The notes beneath the pieces are model-generated. The model saw only the letters and a program-made list of their open reading frames with translations. It was not told where the DNA came from and made no database searches. This document shows, in pieces, positions 34,731-45,285 of a stretch of 64,000 nucleotides of DNA. Where the stretch lies: the NCBI GenBank assembly GCA_030522415.1, contig CM060104.1, positions 10,737,501 to 10,801,500 of the forward strand. Reading direction: 5' to 3'. This DNA is from Channallabes apus. Taxonomy: Eukaryota > Chordata > Actinopteri > Siluriformes > Clariidae. Positions within the stretch are counted from its first letter, which is position 1. Each line of letters begins with the position of its first letter. The translations under genes were made by a program, and so were the position numbers.

Positions 34731-35636
34731 TCACCGATTAACTAGACCTCTACTGAGACTATGAGCTATACTACAGGAAATGAGAGCAGCACCTTCCCGA
34801 GTGGGATGGACACCGTCCCGCCCTAACAGGCCAGCTTTGCCCTCAAAGGTCTTCCAATTATCTATGTAGCCCACATTATTTTTGGAGCACCACCTGGACA
34901 TCCAGCGGTTCAGCGACCATAACCTGCTGTAAGCTATGTCGCCACGTCTCATTGGGATGGGACCAGAGCATATTACTTCATCGGACATCGCCTTCGCTAA
35001 TTTAAACACCTCTGTAAAGTTACTCTTACTAACCTCTGACTGACGAAGGCGTATATCATTAGCTCCAGCATGTACCACTATCTTAGAGAACCTGTGCTGT
35101 CCTAGAGCCCTAAGATTACCTGCTATGTCCGGTGCTCTGGCTCCCGGGATACACCTAACCACTGCCGCTGGCGCCCCTAAAGGTCTAGCTAATGTCACGT
35201 GCCTCAGTATAGAGTCTCCTATAACCAGAGCTCTTTCAGGTTTCTCAGCGGGTGCATCACTGAGGAGAGCAAACCTGTTGGACACGTGACGCGCAGAGGA
35301 GGTGTGCTCCGGTGGGCTAGCCTTAGCGTTAGCTTTGGCTGAACGAGTATGCCGCCGAGTCGTCACCCACTCGCCCCGCTGTGAGGGCTCTAATGCCGGA
35401 GTCGGGGGCTGTTTATCTCCGCCTGTGGCACCCAGACTGTCCGCTACAGGAATAACGCTGTTCTCACACTGTCTAACACTCTCTAAAGTCTGGATGCGCT
35501 CCTCTAACGCTGATATCTTCTCCGTCAGAGTGCTCACTAACACACACCTATCACAAATAAAGTTATCACTAATGACGGAGGAAGAATGTCTAAACATCCT
35601 GCACTCTACACACTGAACAAGCTGAACGGTAGACAT
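34731..35636 (-). CDS. L2 LINE ORF1: zinc-binding, coiled-coil and esterase protein
   Basis: An unbroken frame of 301 codons. The N-terminus has a four-Cys zinc-binding module (C9, C12, C28, C31), followed by a coiled-coil stretch at about 33-56 (LTEKISALEERIQTLESV). After a Pro/Ser-rich linker comes an SGNH/GDSL-type esterase domain at about 135-295: GDS with S142, GAND with N193 and D194, and DGVHPT with D274 and H277, so the catalytic residues are all present. ORF1 proteins with an esterase domain are known from CR1/L2 LINEs such as zebrafish ZfL2-1. They bind element RNA and form oligomers; the role of the esterase activity is unsettled. ORF1 ends 96 bp before the annotated ORF2 start. 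Confidence 0.93.
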   Translation of the reverse strand: MSTVQLVQCVECRMFRHSSSVISDNFICDRCVLVSTLTEKISALEERIQTLESVRQCENSVIPVADSLGATGGDKQPPTPALEPSQRGEWVTTRRHTRSAKANAKASPPEHTSSARHVSNRFALLSDAPAEKPERALVIGDSILRHVTLARPLGAPAAVVRCIPGARAPDIAGNLRALGQHRFSKIVVHAGANDIRLRQSEVSKSNFTEVFKLAKAMSDEVICSGPIPMRRGDIAYSRLWSLNRWMSRWCSKNNVGYIDNWKTFEGKAGLLGRDGVHPTREGAALISCSIAHSLSRGLVNR

Positions 35637-36689
35637 GATAACGTACCTCTGTGTCGGAATTTTAGTTGTTTGGAGATGAATACCGTTTGTTGTTCTTAGA
35701 CGAGGAAACTCTAAGTGTCAGGAAATCCTATGATGAATGCTGAGTTTGTATTTAAAAGGGTTAGTCCAAACATGAAAATTCGTTCAATAATTACTCATAT
35801 TTATATATTCATTTGCATTTATATGCTTCTGTCCAATACAACAAACACTATATTCAAGGTATTAATAAATTGTATAATTAATAAGAAAACAATGCTTTAC
35901 CAGGCAATCATCAAAGAGATCCTCTTCAGATTCACGTCTCATCTTTACGCTTTGTTTCTGTGAAAATATTTACATTGTATCATTACATAATCTTTTATTC
36001 GTACAACTACATTTAGGCCTTTATCCAAAGCAAATTACAAAAGAGGAAGGCATCAAGCATGTCAAGCAGTGCTACTAACACAAAGTTTCTGACACCGTTA
36101 GAAACAGATATTTGCATTTCTGCTTTAATATCCGTGTTATTTATTGGTGACTTTGACGGTTGTCTGTTACAATATTTTTCTTAAATATTCACCATTCAAA
36201 TAATTGTTTTATGTAGATAAGTTACAGCAGAATTCGTAGAAAACAGACAAAATAATGTATTTAGTCTTTCTAAATACCAGAATTGATTTTTATTTTGTTT
36301 TACTGTTCAAAAGTAGCAGTTATTCTTCAATGAATGTTTTCTATAATGAGGATTAACGTCTGCTTTGGAAGAGAGGTCAAATAAACAAATGTTCACAATG
36401 GGGAAAAAATGTTAAATAAAATGCCTTTATTTCACTTCAGAGACCTATGAAAAAATTAATTCTAGTAAGTATAAAACGCCATGGTCAGTTTTTATCCCAT
36501 ATAATGTACACACATTATATGATAAAAAAAAAAGTAGAAAAAAACAATGATCAGTTCTTATTCAGGACGTCCCATACTATATACACACCACATATGAAAC
36601 TATTTTACTGCAGCATTTTTCAGATATGGGGCATTATTACATTTCAAATGGGTATAAAGACCCCATTTCTAATAAGTGTAAAAGCTAAA

Positions 36690-36880
36690 CTTACCTCGAA
36701 CACGACAAACTCCAGCTGCAGCCACGCCGTGTTGTAACCTCCGTGATGATTCCCAACCGACTGATACTGTACACAGCGCGGGCACACACAGCGACTCCAA
36801 ACACGCATGCGCAGTTTAATGTGCACACATTTTCGGCTTCAGTAGACACACAATACTTCAGACTGAAACAGAAAAAAAAC
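36690..36880 (-). promoter_or_regulatory. Promoter/first-exon segment of block Y, extra copy
   Basis: Inverse strand: CGCATGCGCA (NRF1-like, 36804-36813), then an exon-like sequence ending GTGTTCGAG before the donor GTAAGT (36,694 downwards). It duplicates 37,510-37,690. Y2 lacks this copy at the matching point (63,230-63,250), so it arose in Y1. Confidence 0.5.
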
Positions 36881-36984
36881 AATGATCAGTTCTTATTCAG
36901 GACGTCCCATACTATATACACACCACATATGAAACTATTTTACTGCAGCATTTTTCAGATATGGGGCATTCTCTCTGTGTTGTT

Positions 36985-37083
36985 CATGAAACTACCGTAA
37001 TCGCTGTAATATGCGCGCGCACTAAAATCAATCGCGGCTGGCTTGACCGTGTTTTTCTGAACCGCGGCTGGCTTTACCGCAGT
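36985..37083. mobile_element. Right end of the TIR element, Y1 remnant
   Basis: Matches the right inverted repeat of the element at 62482-63462, ending GGCTTTACCGCAGT before GAATTAGA. The left end of this copy was removed by a deletion near 36,105. Confidence 0.7.
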
Positions 37084-37509
37084 GAATTAGAGCTGCTGTC
37101 AATACTGTATGAACATATGTACAGGTTCTTTACTCGTAACTCATTAATAAAGTTCGGCTTCAGAAAAAAAAAACGTTTATTGCTAGTGCTCTTTTACGAT
37201 TTAATGCTTTAACACACACGACTCAGTTTGTTCAGAAATGGCATCTAACTGGCGAGGTTTTCACTCGGGTTGGGGGTAAGAAACACACATCTCGGTGTAT
37301 TAATCTGCGCGCTCGGTTCGTTATTATTTTATTTATTTATTTATTTACCACAGGACCCATGGGGGCTCCGTAGGTTCAGGTTTTTACACAAAAACGGTGT
37401 TTTGTGAATCTCCACACTATTAAAAACTGAAATTGCTAATTGTACGTCCTGAGATTAAGATGAACATTAATTGGGAGTCATGGAAGCGAGAATCACATCC
37501 AAAAAAGAA

Positions 37510-37735
37510 AGCTAAACTTACCTCGAACATGACAAACTCCAGCTGCAGCCACACCGTGTTGTAACCTCCGTGATGATTCCCAACCGACTGATACACAGCG
37601 ACTCCAAACACGCATGCGCAGTTTAATTTGCACACATTTTCGGCTTCAGTAGACACACAATACTTCAGACTGAAATACGACTGCCCCCTACAGGTAATGA
37701 AGGGCATGTTCACAGCTTCCCGCACGCAGCCGCGC
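37510..37735 (-). promoter_or_regulatory. Promoter and first-exon-like segment of block Y1
   Basis: CpG-containing sequence with an NRF1-like motif CGCATGCGCA at 37611-37620. On the minus strand the frame reads GGYNTVWLQLEFVMFE up to the donor at 37,521 (GTAAGT). No in-frame ATG was found in the conserved part. The matching segment in Y2 starts at 63,917. Confidence 0.45.
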
Positions 37736-37790
37736 AAAGCCGCGGCAAGTCACGGGATCCCTTTTCTCGAAACGCAGGTTTTTAATGGCG

Positions 37791-39146
37791 ACATCTGTAT
37801 TTGAAAATTCCTACAGGTGGTATTGAAGTTTTCTGGGCCCAGGTTGTGTTGCGTGATAAATTGTTATATTGTTAAAAATAGTTTCGAGTACTCAAATTCT
37901 TTAGATTTTTGTAAAAGAGCGCTTGTGCCGTGTGTCGATTGTACGTCTTGTATGTGTCTCTCTTAAATGTGTGTGTGTATTATACTTATGTTTAAAGTCT
38001 TTTGTTAAATTTATGCGTATGTGTAAAATACAATGTATAGATAATAAGAGATACAGCATTAGAGATAATAAGTAGATAGAGGAATCCAAAAACATATTTT
38101 TTTAATTTTCTGACTTGCCATAATTAATAATAAGTATAAATAATAGTGTATAAAATAATAGCATATAAGTGATTTTATATATATATATATATAATATTAT
38201 AGTATTAAAAGATATGTGTGGTTATGGTTCACGCTGTTAGATATAGTGCCATAAGCTTCCTGTGTGACACGAAAGTGGTACAGGTGTTGAATGTGCCATC
38301 AGAGTAGTATTATAAAATATTAATTTCTCTGGATAAATGTACATATGCGCAGCATTGAAGATAAGCTTAAGTAAGATATAAAAAGGTACCTTTATGTGTT
38401 ATTTAGTCGACGACACAATACTAATAATAATAAACATAGTGCATAAAGTAATAAATGCACCTAGGTTACACATAAAACAAATATTAAATATAACAAATGG
38501 AGGAGATCAGATGATACTGTAAGTGGAGTTAGAGAAATTAACTGGGATGAGCAGATCAGAGTGAAAGATATAGATGTTTATTGAATAATCCTAGAAAGGA
38601 TTTACTTTTAGAAAAAGAGTGTGACAAGGGAGAGTGGATGCTTAGATGCTCACTAATACCTGACGTGTGAGATCCGGACGGCACACACACACACTTTATT
38701 ACTTACATTATATTTCATCCGTTTAACTCCGCTCATTTCACTGCTGCAAGCATTCCCAGATTTTGATATATTGTGTTTAGAAGAATGCGCGGGAGGTTGG
38801 AAAGTAAAAAGATAAAGACTAATAAGAGCAGACACAGGTCCGGTATTGCTGAGTCGTATGTGGGTTGTTGATAACAATAGCGAATTCGCCTTAATATCTG
38901 TGGGACCAAACAGGAGAATTATTTTTCAGACCCTTGACAAAATAGTTACGCCTCTGATATTAACACCAGTGGGAAATTAATACTTAAAAATATATATAGA
39001 AAAAAACAGCTATTATAAATCGGTAGCAGCTACAGTATAAAGTACACAGTAAGAGAGCTATAGGAAAGAGGCACAGGAATTCACACTATAAATCAAAACA
39101 GAAGTGTGTAATGATGAAGCTATTCTGCTGTAAAAAAAAAAAAAAG
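37791..39146. other. Single-copy interval, no gene
   Basis: AT-rich with short TA runs (38,178-38,194). No family or coding pattern recognised. A (CA) run lies near 38,683. Confidence 0.5.
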
Positions 39147-40868
39147 AAAGAAAACGTCTCGGGTTACTTTGCTGTAACCCTGTTCCCTGAAGGGCGGGAA
39201 CGAGATGCTGCGTGAAATGGGAACTATTTTGTCGCATTGCCGGCTGTGAAGCATGTGTGCAAACACGCCAACATTTTGGCTATATATAACCTCGGTCAGG
39301 TGACGTCATCTGATTAGATGCAGGTGGAGGTTATGAATACCGGTGAGCCGGCAACAAACCTCAGATTAATTTGTCTGAATGGACGTCCGGTCACGTGGTA
39401 GTGCGGCATTTGGATGCAGCATCTCGTTCCCGCCTTTCAGGGAACAGGGTTACAGCAAAGTAACCCAAGACGTTCCCTTTCAAGGCTACACTCGATGATG
39501 CGTGAAAACGCTATGGGAACGAGAAAACCAACGTCGCCGCACTACAGGTGTCTGGATCCCAAGATTGTGTAGCGTGTGCGCACATGACCAAGAAGGTCTC
39601 AGATTCATGTCTGGGAAGCTGACTCGAGGACTCGTGAGCCCGGAGTGGCATGGACATCCAGACTATAAAATCTTACAAATGTGTGCGGACTTGTGTGCGG
39701 ACTTGACACACTTGTTGCAGGGGAGTACCTCTTGCAAGAGCAATAGATGAGGCGACCCCTCTGGTTGAATGAGCCCTGAATCCTAGAGGTGAAGTGAGTC
39801 CACGCGCCTCGTAGGAGAGGGCAATAGTATCTCTCACCCAGTGTGACCGAGTATGTGTGGTGGCGGCCGCCGCCCGGTTGCGGCCTCCATAACATATAAA
39901 GAGTTGCTCTGACTTACGCCACTGGCTGGTGCGGTGGACATAAGCCTGAAGAGCACGTACTGGGCACAGTAGGTGAAGTTTCTCCTGCTCCGAATCCGCA
40001 AAAGGCGGAGGACAGAAGGCTTCCAGGACGACAGGGTGCATCGTTGAGGAAGGAACTTTCGGTAGATAGTTTGGGTGAGGATGCAGAATGGCCTTGACTA
40101 GCCCAGGGGCAAAGTCCAGGCAAGATGGGGACTGATAATGCACGCAGGTCTCCGATCCTCTTTAGAGAGGTAATGGCCATAAGAAGAACCATCTTGAGAG
40201 TCAGAAGCTTGTCGGGCGCTGACTTTAGCAGTTCAAAAGGAGTGTCGATTAGACCTTCGAGCACGATAGATAAATCCCACGAAGGAGCCGTGACTCTAGT
40301 GGGTGGCCTCAACCGTTTAGCTTCACGAATGAAACGGGCAACTAAAGGGTGATTTCCCACAGTAACCCCTTCAGTCAGAACGTGGCAGGCTGAAATAGCG
40401 GCCACGTACGTTCTGAGGGTAGTAGGGCACAAGCCCAAGGACAATTTCTCTTGCAGGAATTCCACCACTGAGACGATTTTGCAGTGGACTGGGTCCACCT
40501 GCTTTGCCATGCACCAGCTCTCGAATACCTTCCATTTGAAGGCATAAATCCTTCTAGTGGAGGGAGCCCTAGCACTTAGGATGGTGTCAATTATGCCGGC
40601 TGAAAGGCTGGCTTGACTCAATTGGTCCCGTTCAGGGGCCAAGCATGAAGGTTCCAGAGCTCGGGCCGGGGATGAAATATTGTCCCCTGCGCCTGCGATA
40701 GAAGATCCCTCCTCACTGGAATCATCCAAGGTGAGCCGTCGAGGAGCGATATTATCTCTGAGAACCATACTCGGGCCGGCCAACGGGGCGCTATCAATAA
40801 GAGGCGCAAACCGTGTTGACGGACCTTCGCCAGGACTCCCGGGAGCAGAGCGCAACGGGTGTGCTACT
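39147..40868 (-). mobile_element. DIRS-type retroelement, truncated
   Basis: Inverted terminal sequences GGGTTACTTTGCTGTAACCC and GTTCCCTGAA at 39,160-39,200 and 39,428-39,470 flank a 200-bp segment, the pattern of DIRS terminal and circular-junction repeats. Behind it lies a broken tyrosine recombinase on the minus strand. The reverse transcriptase part is absent and the far end near 40,868 is abrupt. Confidence 0.7.
39605..40855 (-). pseudogene. DIRS tyrosine recombinase, at least two frameshifts
   Basis: Three overlapping frames cover one protein. The first (40855-39914) has the core-binding part RAPSTRRIYAFKWKVFESWC and a catalytic-domain start ITSLKRIGDLRALS with the first active-site Arg. 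The second (40143-39673) carries RAHSTRGVASS, the His-x-x-Arg motif. The third (to 39605) has SPHTFVRFYSLDV, holding the nucleophilic Tyr. The order and spacing are those of DIRS recombinases, which integrate circular DNA copies without target duplication. Frame changes fall near 40,130 and 39,750, so no active enzyme is encoded. Confidence 0.8.
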
Positions 40869-41790
40869 GGGATGTAAATATGTTGTTACAATGTTTTCTC
40901 TTATTTATTAAAGAAAATTATGATGACCATAACAGCCTACTGCATTTCATTATTTATAATAACACAAAAACAATATTACAATATTTGTTATTTTAATATA
41001 AACTCCGTATCATTATCCTCCTTGTGTATGTGTAAAAAACATTTGATTTGTTATATTTTTTATTCTGATAGTGTGCTCAATTTGTTTCTAGTAATTTATA
41101 TATTTAAATTCGGATGCCTTTTAATGTTACAAATTTAACTCTTTGCAAAATAATAAAAATGTGTCTTGCTGTACAAGCCCTTGTGTTGTTGTTTGTGCTG
41201 CTGTTCTTTAATAATACCAATAATCAGATACAAACAGTCTGTCTAAACGAGAATTAAGCAATGCTTCTTAACTCATCATTATGTGGATATTTTTCATGTT
41301 CGTTGGATAAAGTATGTACTGTAATGATTTGGTCTACTCTGTACTGTATGTGCGTGAGAGAGAGGGGTGTCGCGGTCGTGAAACAAAGGCTCATTTCAGC
41401 TCATTCAGTTTCTCTGAATGGATAGGTGAGAACAGCTGATTCACGGTGAATAATTTGCATTTGAGTGTTGCCAAGTGAAAAGAAGACAAACATCAAGACG
41501 AACAACATACATATAAAACTGAGACAATATTTTAAAAAGAATCGCAATCAACCTGAACAGGTAAGCTGGAATAAAATCAGTAGCAGCATTAACTAAAGTA
41601 ATTAGTAATTATTAGCTGCTACTGATTTTATGGACTCCTCACGGTTAAATACGTTGGTCACATGCCAGCTGTATAAGCCGGTTACGGGACTCATTACGGT
41701 TGTATATCGTGCTCTGGATAATAATTTTTTTTGTTTGCTGTTTGTTTGCTGAGCAAAATTAAAATAGAACAATTTTTTAAAAAAGCATCA

Positions 41791-41858
41791 TCCAGGATTC
41801 GAACCGACGCTTTGTAAATCCCTGGCCGAGCGCTCTAACCGCTACGCCAACCAGGCAC
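41791..41858 (-). other. tRNA-like sequence, copy 4
   Basis: B-box GGTTCGAATCC is intact; the A-box reads TGGCGTAGCGG. A D-arm GCGT...GCGC can pair. No full cloverleaf. Confidence 0.55.
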
Positions 41859-42018
41859 TAAGAGACAACAAACCTCCGTGACGTTAATAAGCCACTCGAC
41901 TTCTTTGAAAGCAAGCGTTAAATAAGTAACGAAGTAAGCCTGTTATACAATTATACTATTTGCACGTGTATTTTATCTGTTTTAAACTTGGTGTCATTTG
42001 ATCTTATTGGTTTAGAAA
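41855..42018 (+). pseudogene. hAT-derived fragment in block Z2
   Basis: The frame, with stops, reads ETTNLRDVNKPLDFFESK, and continues into the hAT 3' tail with TTGCACGTGTATTTTATCTG, very close to 17,047-17,066 of the hAT at 15585-17216. Confidence 0.65.
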
Positions 42019-42505
42019 TGCCGCACTTCCGCGTTGTTGCGCGGGCGTCGCAATCACACCGGGTAGTAAAAATCCCCTGTAAACCAACAAACCCCGAGTA
42101 TTTTATAGCGCGGGGTGCAAACCGGAGAGCTTGCCAGCCAAGGATAAAAAAAGATGAATTGGGCACACGCCGTGACAGGCTGAAAAAAAACTATTGTTAT
42201 CAAAAATATAACAGATGTAACACCGGACCTCATTACCCACAATGCATCTCCCGCACTGGACTACACTGCCGTAAACAGCTGTCGTAAATCAAAATGGCCA
42301 CCACTTTTCATCAGTATAATGACACACACACACACACGCAGCAGCAGCAGACCGAGCCGTCACTCCCCTAAATTTAAAGAATACAAACTGGTTGCGTGCG
42401 AGTTTGCTGTTTTTACTATAGTATATTGAAGCAAAATCAAAATGCAACAAATTTTTTTATTTTAATTTTGCTATAATTAAAATAAAAAAATTGAAAACAT
42501 CATCC

Positions 42506-42572
42506 CTCGGGATTCGAACCGGCGCTTTATATATCTCTGACCGTGGGCTCTAACCGCTACACCAAGCAGGCA
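42506..42572 (-). other. tRNA-like sequence, copy 5
   Basis: A-box TGGTGTAGCGG and B-box GGTTCGAATCC present; stems otherwise unpaired. Adjacent hAT-derived sequence at 42,570-42,710 is shortened (NKPL region partly deleted). Confidence 0.5.
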
Positions 42573-43087
42573 CTTAAAGACAATGCACCTAAGTAACGTT
42601 AAATAAGGCAAGGTTAATAAAGCAAGCGCTGGATAAGTAACGAAGTAAGCCTGTTATAATAATAACTTGGTGTTATTTGATCTTATTGGTTTATAAATTT
42701 ATATTTAAATAAAACCATACACACTTCTTTTCTAATTACACGTGATAAAATCTAAAGGCTGACTGTGTTAATATTTATTGTGCTTAAATCTGATCTTAAT
42801 AAGATTTGATTTAATTTGAATTCTACATTTGTACTGTAATTATAGTACTGTGATTATGAATTCGATCAACTACAGTGTTTCACTTGATGTTATCGGCTAC
42901 TACGTGTATTATTTAATGGGACGCGTCTCATTAATGAGACAGAGAATGTAAGGCATGATGCGTCAGTCTGTAGTTATATAGCGCCACTCAGTGGTAAAAG
43001 CAAGCAAATGCACAGCAAATGCACAGCAAATGCACATGCCGTAATGCGGCGGCGACGTTAAATACGACGCTCCGATTTTGTAACAAC
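42573..43087 (+). repeat. Block X right arm, copy with terminus at 43,087
   Basis: Matches 28,261-28,764 and 50,236-50,744, ending ATTTTGTAACAACTG followed by TA, one base different from the other termini. An inverted partial X copy follows immediately. Confidence 0.8.
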
Positions 43088-43334
43088 TGTATTAACGTCT
43101 CTGGTGTGCATTGTCTCTAAGTGGCTGCTTGGTGTAGCGGTTAGAACGCTCGACCAGAGATCTGCAAATCCCGAGTGATGATGTTTTAAAATTGTTTTAT
43201 TTTAAAAGTAAATAATGTTTTAAGTGCGCTTAAGATAGAGTCTTATAAAGGCTATGTAGACTTATATAGTTTTATTATATATTTTTTGCACATTAATCTG
43301 AGTCCTCATCTGTTAGATCTGTTTAGTTTTTTTT
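43088..43334 (+). repeat. Inverted partial block X with damaged tRNA-like copy 6
   Basis: Matches 22,855-23,113. The A-box TGGTGTAGCGG is kept near 43,130, but the B-box has been deleted (CTGCAAATCCCGAG), so this copy lacks one promoter element. Confidence 0.75.
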
Positions 43335-43399
43335 TGCCGGCTTCGCGCGGCAGCGTGCGGGAAGCTGTGAAAATGCCCTTCATTACCTGTAGGGGGCAG

Positions 43400-43568
43400 T
43401 CGTGTTTCAGTCTGAAGTATTGAGTGTCTACTGAAGCCGAAAATGTGTCCAAATTAAACCGCGCATGCGTGTTTGGAGACGCTGTGCCCGCGCTGTGTAT
43501 CAGTCGGTTGGGAATCATCATGGAGTTACTACACGGCGTGGCTGGAGCTGGAGTTTGTCGTGTTCGAG
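43400..43568 (+). promoter_or_regulatory. Promoter and first-exon-like segment, Y3 copy
   Basis: Contains GCGCATGCG (NRF1-like, 43461-43469), an ATG at about 43,519, and a donor GAG/GTAAGT at 43,568. The frame that is in phase with the downstream exon reads WSYYTAWLELEFVVFE; the ATG frame reads MELLHGVAGAGVCRV and is not in phase. In Y1 and Y2 the ATG is ACG. Confidence 0.45.
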
Positions 43569-44591
43569 GTAAGTTTAGCTTTCTTTTTTGGATGTGATTC
43601 TCGCTTTCATGACTCCCAATTAATGTTCATCTTAATCTCAGGACTTACAATTAGCAATATTTCAGTTTTTAATAGTGTGGAGATTCATAAATAAATAAAT
43701 AACGAACCGAGCACGCGGTTTAATACACCGAGATGTGTGTTTCTTACCCCCACAAGTTGTGAAAACGGCGTGTTAATAAGTTACAAGTTAAATTTCAACT
43801 GAAAAGAACCTGTACATATGTTCATACAGTATTGACAGCGGCTCTAATTTGTCTAAATCGCATTGCAGACAATAAAAATAAGTCGAGTCATCCTGTGACC
43901 CTGCATGCTTAATCTTTCCACACATGATTCTTGCTTCTCACTTTTTCCTTAATCCCTCGCTGTTCTATCTTGTATTTTTCTAACGGTGTCAGAAACTTTG
44001 TGTTAGTAGCACTGCTTGACATGCTTGATGCCTTCCTCTTTTGTAATTTGCTTTGGATAAAGGCAAAACTTACAAAAGATGAAGAAATGCCTAAATGTAG
44101 TTGTACGAATAAAAGATTATGTAATGATACAATGTAAATATTTTCACAGAAACAAAGCGTAAAGATGAGACATGAGACATTTCTTATTATACAATTTATT
44201 AATACCTTGAATATAGTGTTTGTTGCATTGGACAGAAGCATATAAATGCAAATGAATATATAAATCTGAGTAATTATTGAACTAATTTTCATGTTTGGAC
44301 TAACCCTTTAAATACAAACTCAGCATTCATCATAGGATTTCCTGACACTGTAAAGGTGCAGAGTAATCTATGGAGTGTAGCCATCTCATGCCATGTTTTA
44401 CAATGTTGTATTGATGCAAGATTATTGCTAAAGCAATTTAACCCAAGTTTATGAAGTATATGAAGTGATGGTTATTTTTTAATCAATTATTTTTATTTTT
44501 TTCTCTGTGAAATGAAGTCAGCACAGGTTGAAGCAATTCAGATTTCTTTTTTGTTTCTCAAAATAAATTATTTCTTGTAAATTTTATGCAG

Positions 44592-44834
44592 GGGGACAGA
44601 CGAAGTGATGCCAGTATGCACCTTCTTAAAATCCTTGTCGTCTGTGCTGTTGAAGGGGAAGGACCAGTTGGTGTATCCATAATCCTTGAAGGAGAGGAAA
44701 TTTTGCAAGAATGTGGCAATAGCTCCGAGCACTGCGCTACACATTTGAGCTATTTTCAGAAAGTGCTTCTAGAACTTGATGGGATTAAGCTATCACCAAA
44801 AGTGCAAGCTTTAAAGATGAAGTTATCATCTTAA
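44592..44834 (+). pseudogene. Last-exon-like coding segment of an unidentified fish gene family
   Basis: After an acceptor TTTTATGCAG an 80-codon frame runs to a stop: GDRRSDASMHLLKILVVCAV, then VGVSIILEGEEIL, and finally FQKVLLELDGIKLSPKVQAL KMKLSS. The ending resembles the C-terminus of a multicopy fish family often annotated as sterile-alpha-motif-containing 3-like (pattern: I.LEG..VL ... Y.F...QK..L.LDG.KLS.KVQ.LK..L). That assignment is from memory of the pattern. The only upstream exon-like piece is 1 kb away, and the rest of such a gene is missing. The copies at 30256 and 61552 carry frame-breaking deletions. Confidence 0.45.
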
Positions 44835-45285
44835 AACATTTGATTTGGCTTGACTACAAGTCTTTACATGTTGTGTTTACATGTTCAGCTTAAAATGTTT
44901 TATGGTTTCAATGGCATACTTTTAAGTGCACTAGTCCAGAGTGCTAATTTGAATGTTGCAACTTCACTGCTTCAGAGGGCTATTAAGTTTTAACGTTTAT
45001 TCTACAGTTTGTTTAATGTATTTTCTGCTGTATTTTATTTCTAAATGAATGCTGTATTTTATTTATTTATTATTATTATTATTATTATTTTACACAATTT
45101 TGTTTAAAACAAGTATTTCAGGCCCTGGTGCCGTGCAGTTGTTTCTATGGATGCAAAATTTAGCTGAATGCCCTTTTATTAAAAAGACAACTTGTATCTA
45201 GACTGTGAATGTCACAAATATTTGGTAATGTTGGTGAATAAACTGTTTAATTATATTTTAGTTGTGTGATTTATGAAAGATGTTC

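Larger units (their letters stand above)
30649..35713 (-). mobile_element. Full-length L2-clade LINE with two intact reading frames
   Basis: A 5.07-kb non-LTR retrotransposon on the minus strand: a short 5' leader, ORF1, ORF2, about 1 kb of 3' UTR, and a tail of ATTCAATTCAATTC repeats next to TTTGTATAGCGCTTTT (plus-strand reading), the usual end of fish L2/Maui elements. The purine-rich stretch 31,288-31,372 lies in the 3' UTR. Flanks are TGGCTTTA on the left and AGTGTCAGG on the right. The uninterrupted site in Y2 reads GGCTTTACAGTGTCAGG, so no target duplication is visible and one or two target bases are missing. Both frames are open, so the copy may be young and possibly competent. Confidence 0.93.
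29395..37790. repeat. Segmental duplication Y, copy 1 (split by an L2 LINE)
   Basis: 29,395-30,648 matches 60,664-61,945, and 35,714-37,790 matches 61,946 to the window end. An inverted, older-looking relative is at about 43,335-45,285. Y1 differs from Y2 by the LINE, a deletion near 36,105, and an extra promoter/exon segment at 36,690-36,880. Confidence 0.92.
40915..42485 (-). repeat. Block Z, copy 2 (inverted)
   Basis: Inverse complement of 23,395-24,835. It contains an extra GC-rich piece at about 42,018-42,185 (starting CCGCACTTCCGCGTTGTTGC) that is missing in Z1. A (CA) and CAGCAG run lies at about 42,322-42,350. Confidence 0.85.
43335..45285 (+). repeat. Segmental duplication Y, copy 3 (inverted, more complete exon)
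   Basis: Inverse of Y1/Y2. It lacks the LINE and the 981-bp TIR element and keeps 62 bp of exon sequence missing from the other copies. It carries about 25 extra bases near 44,357-44,382. Confidence 0.85.
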
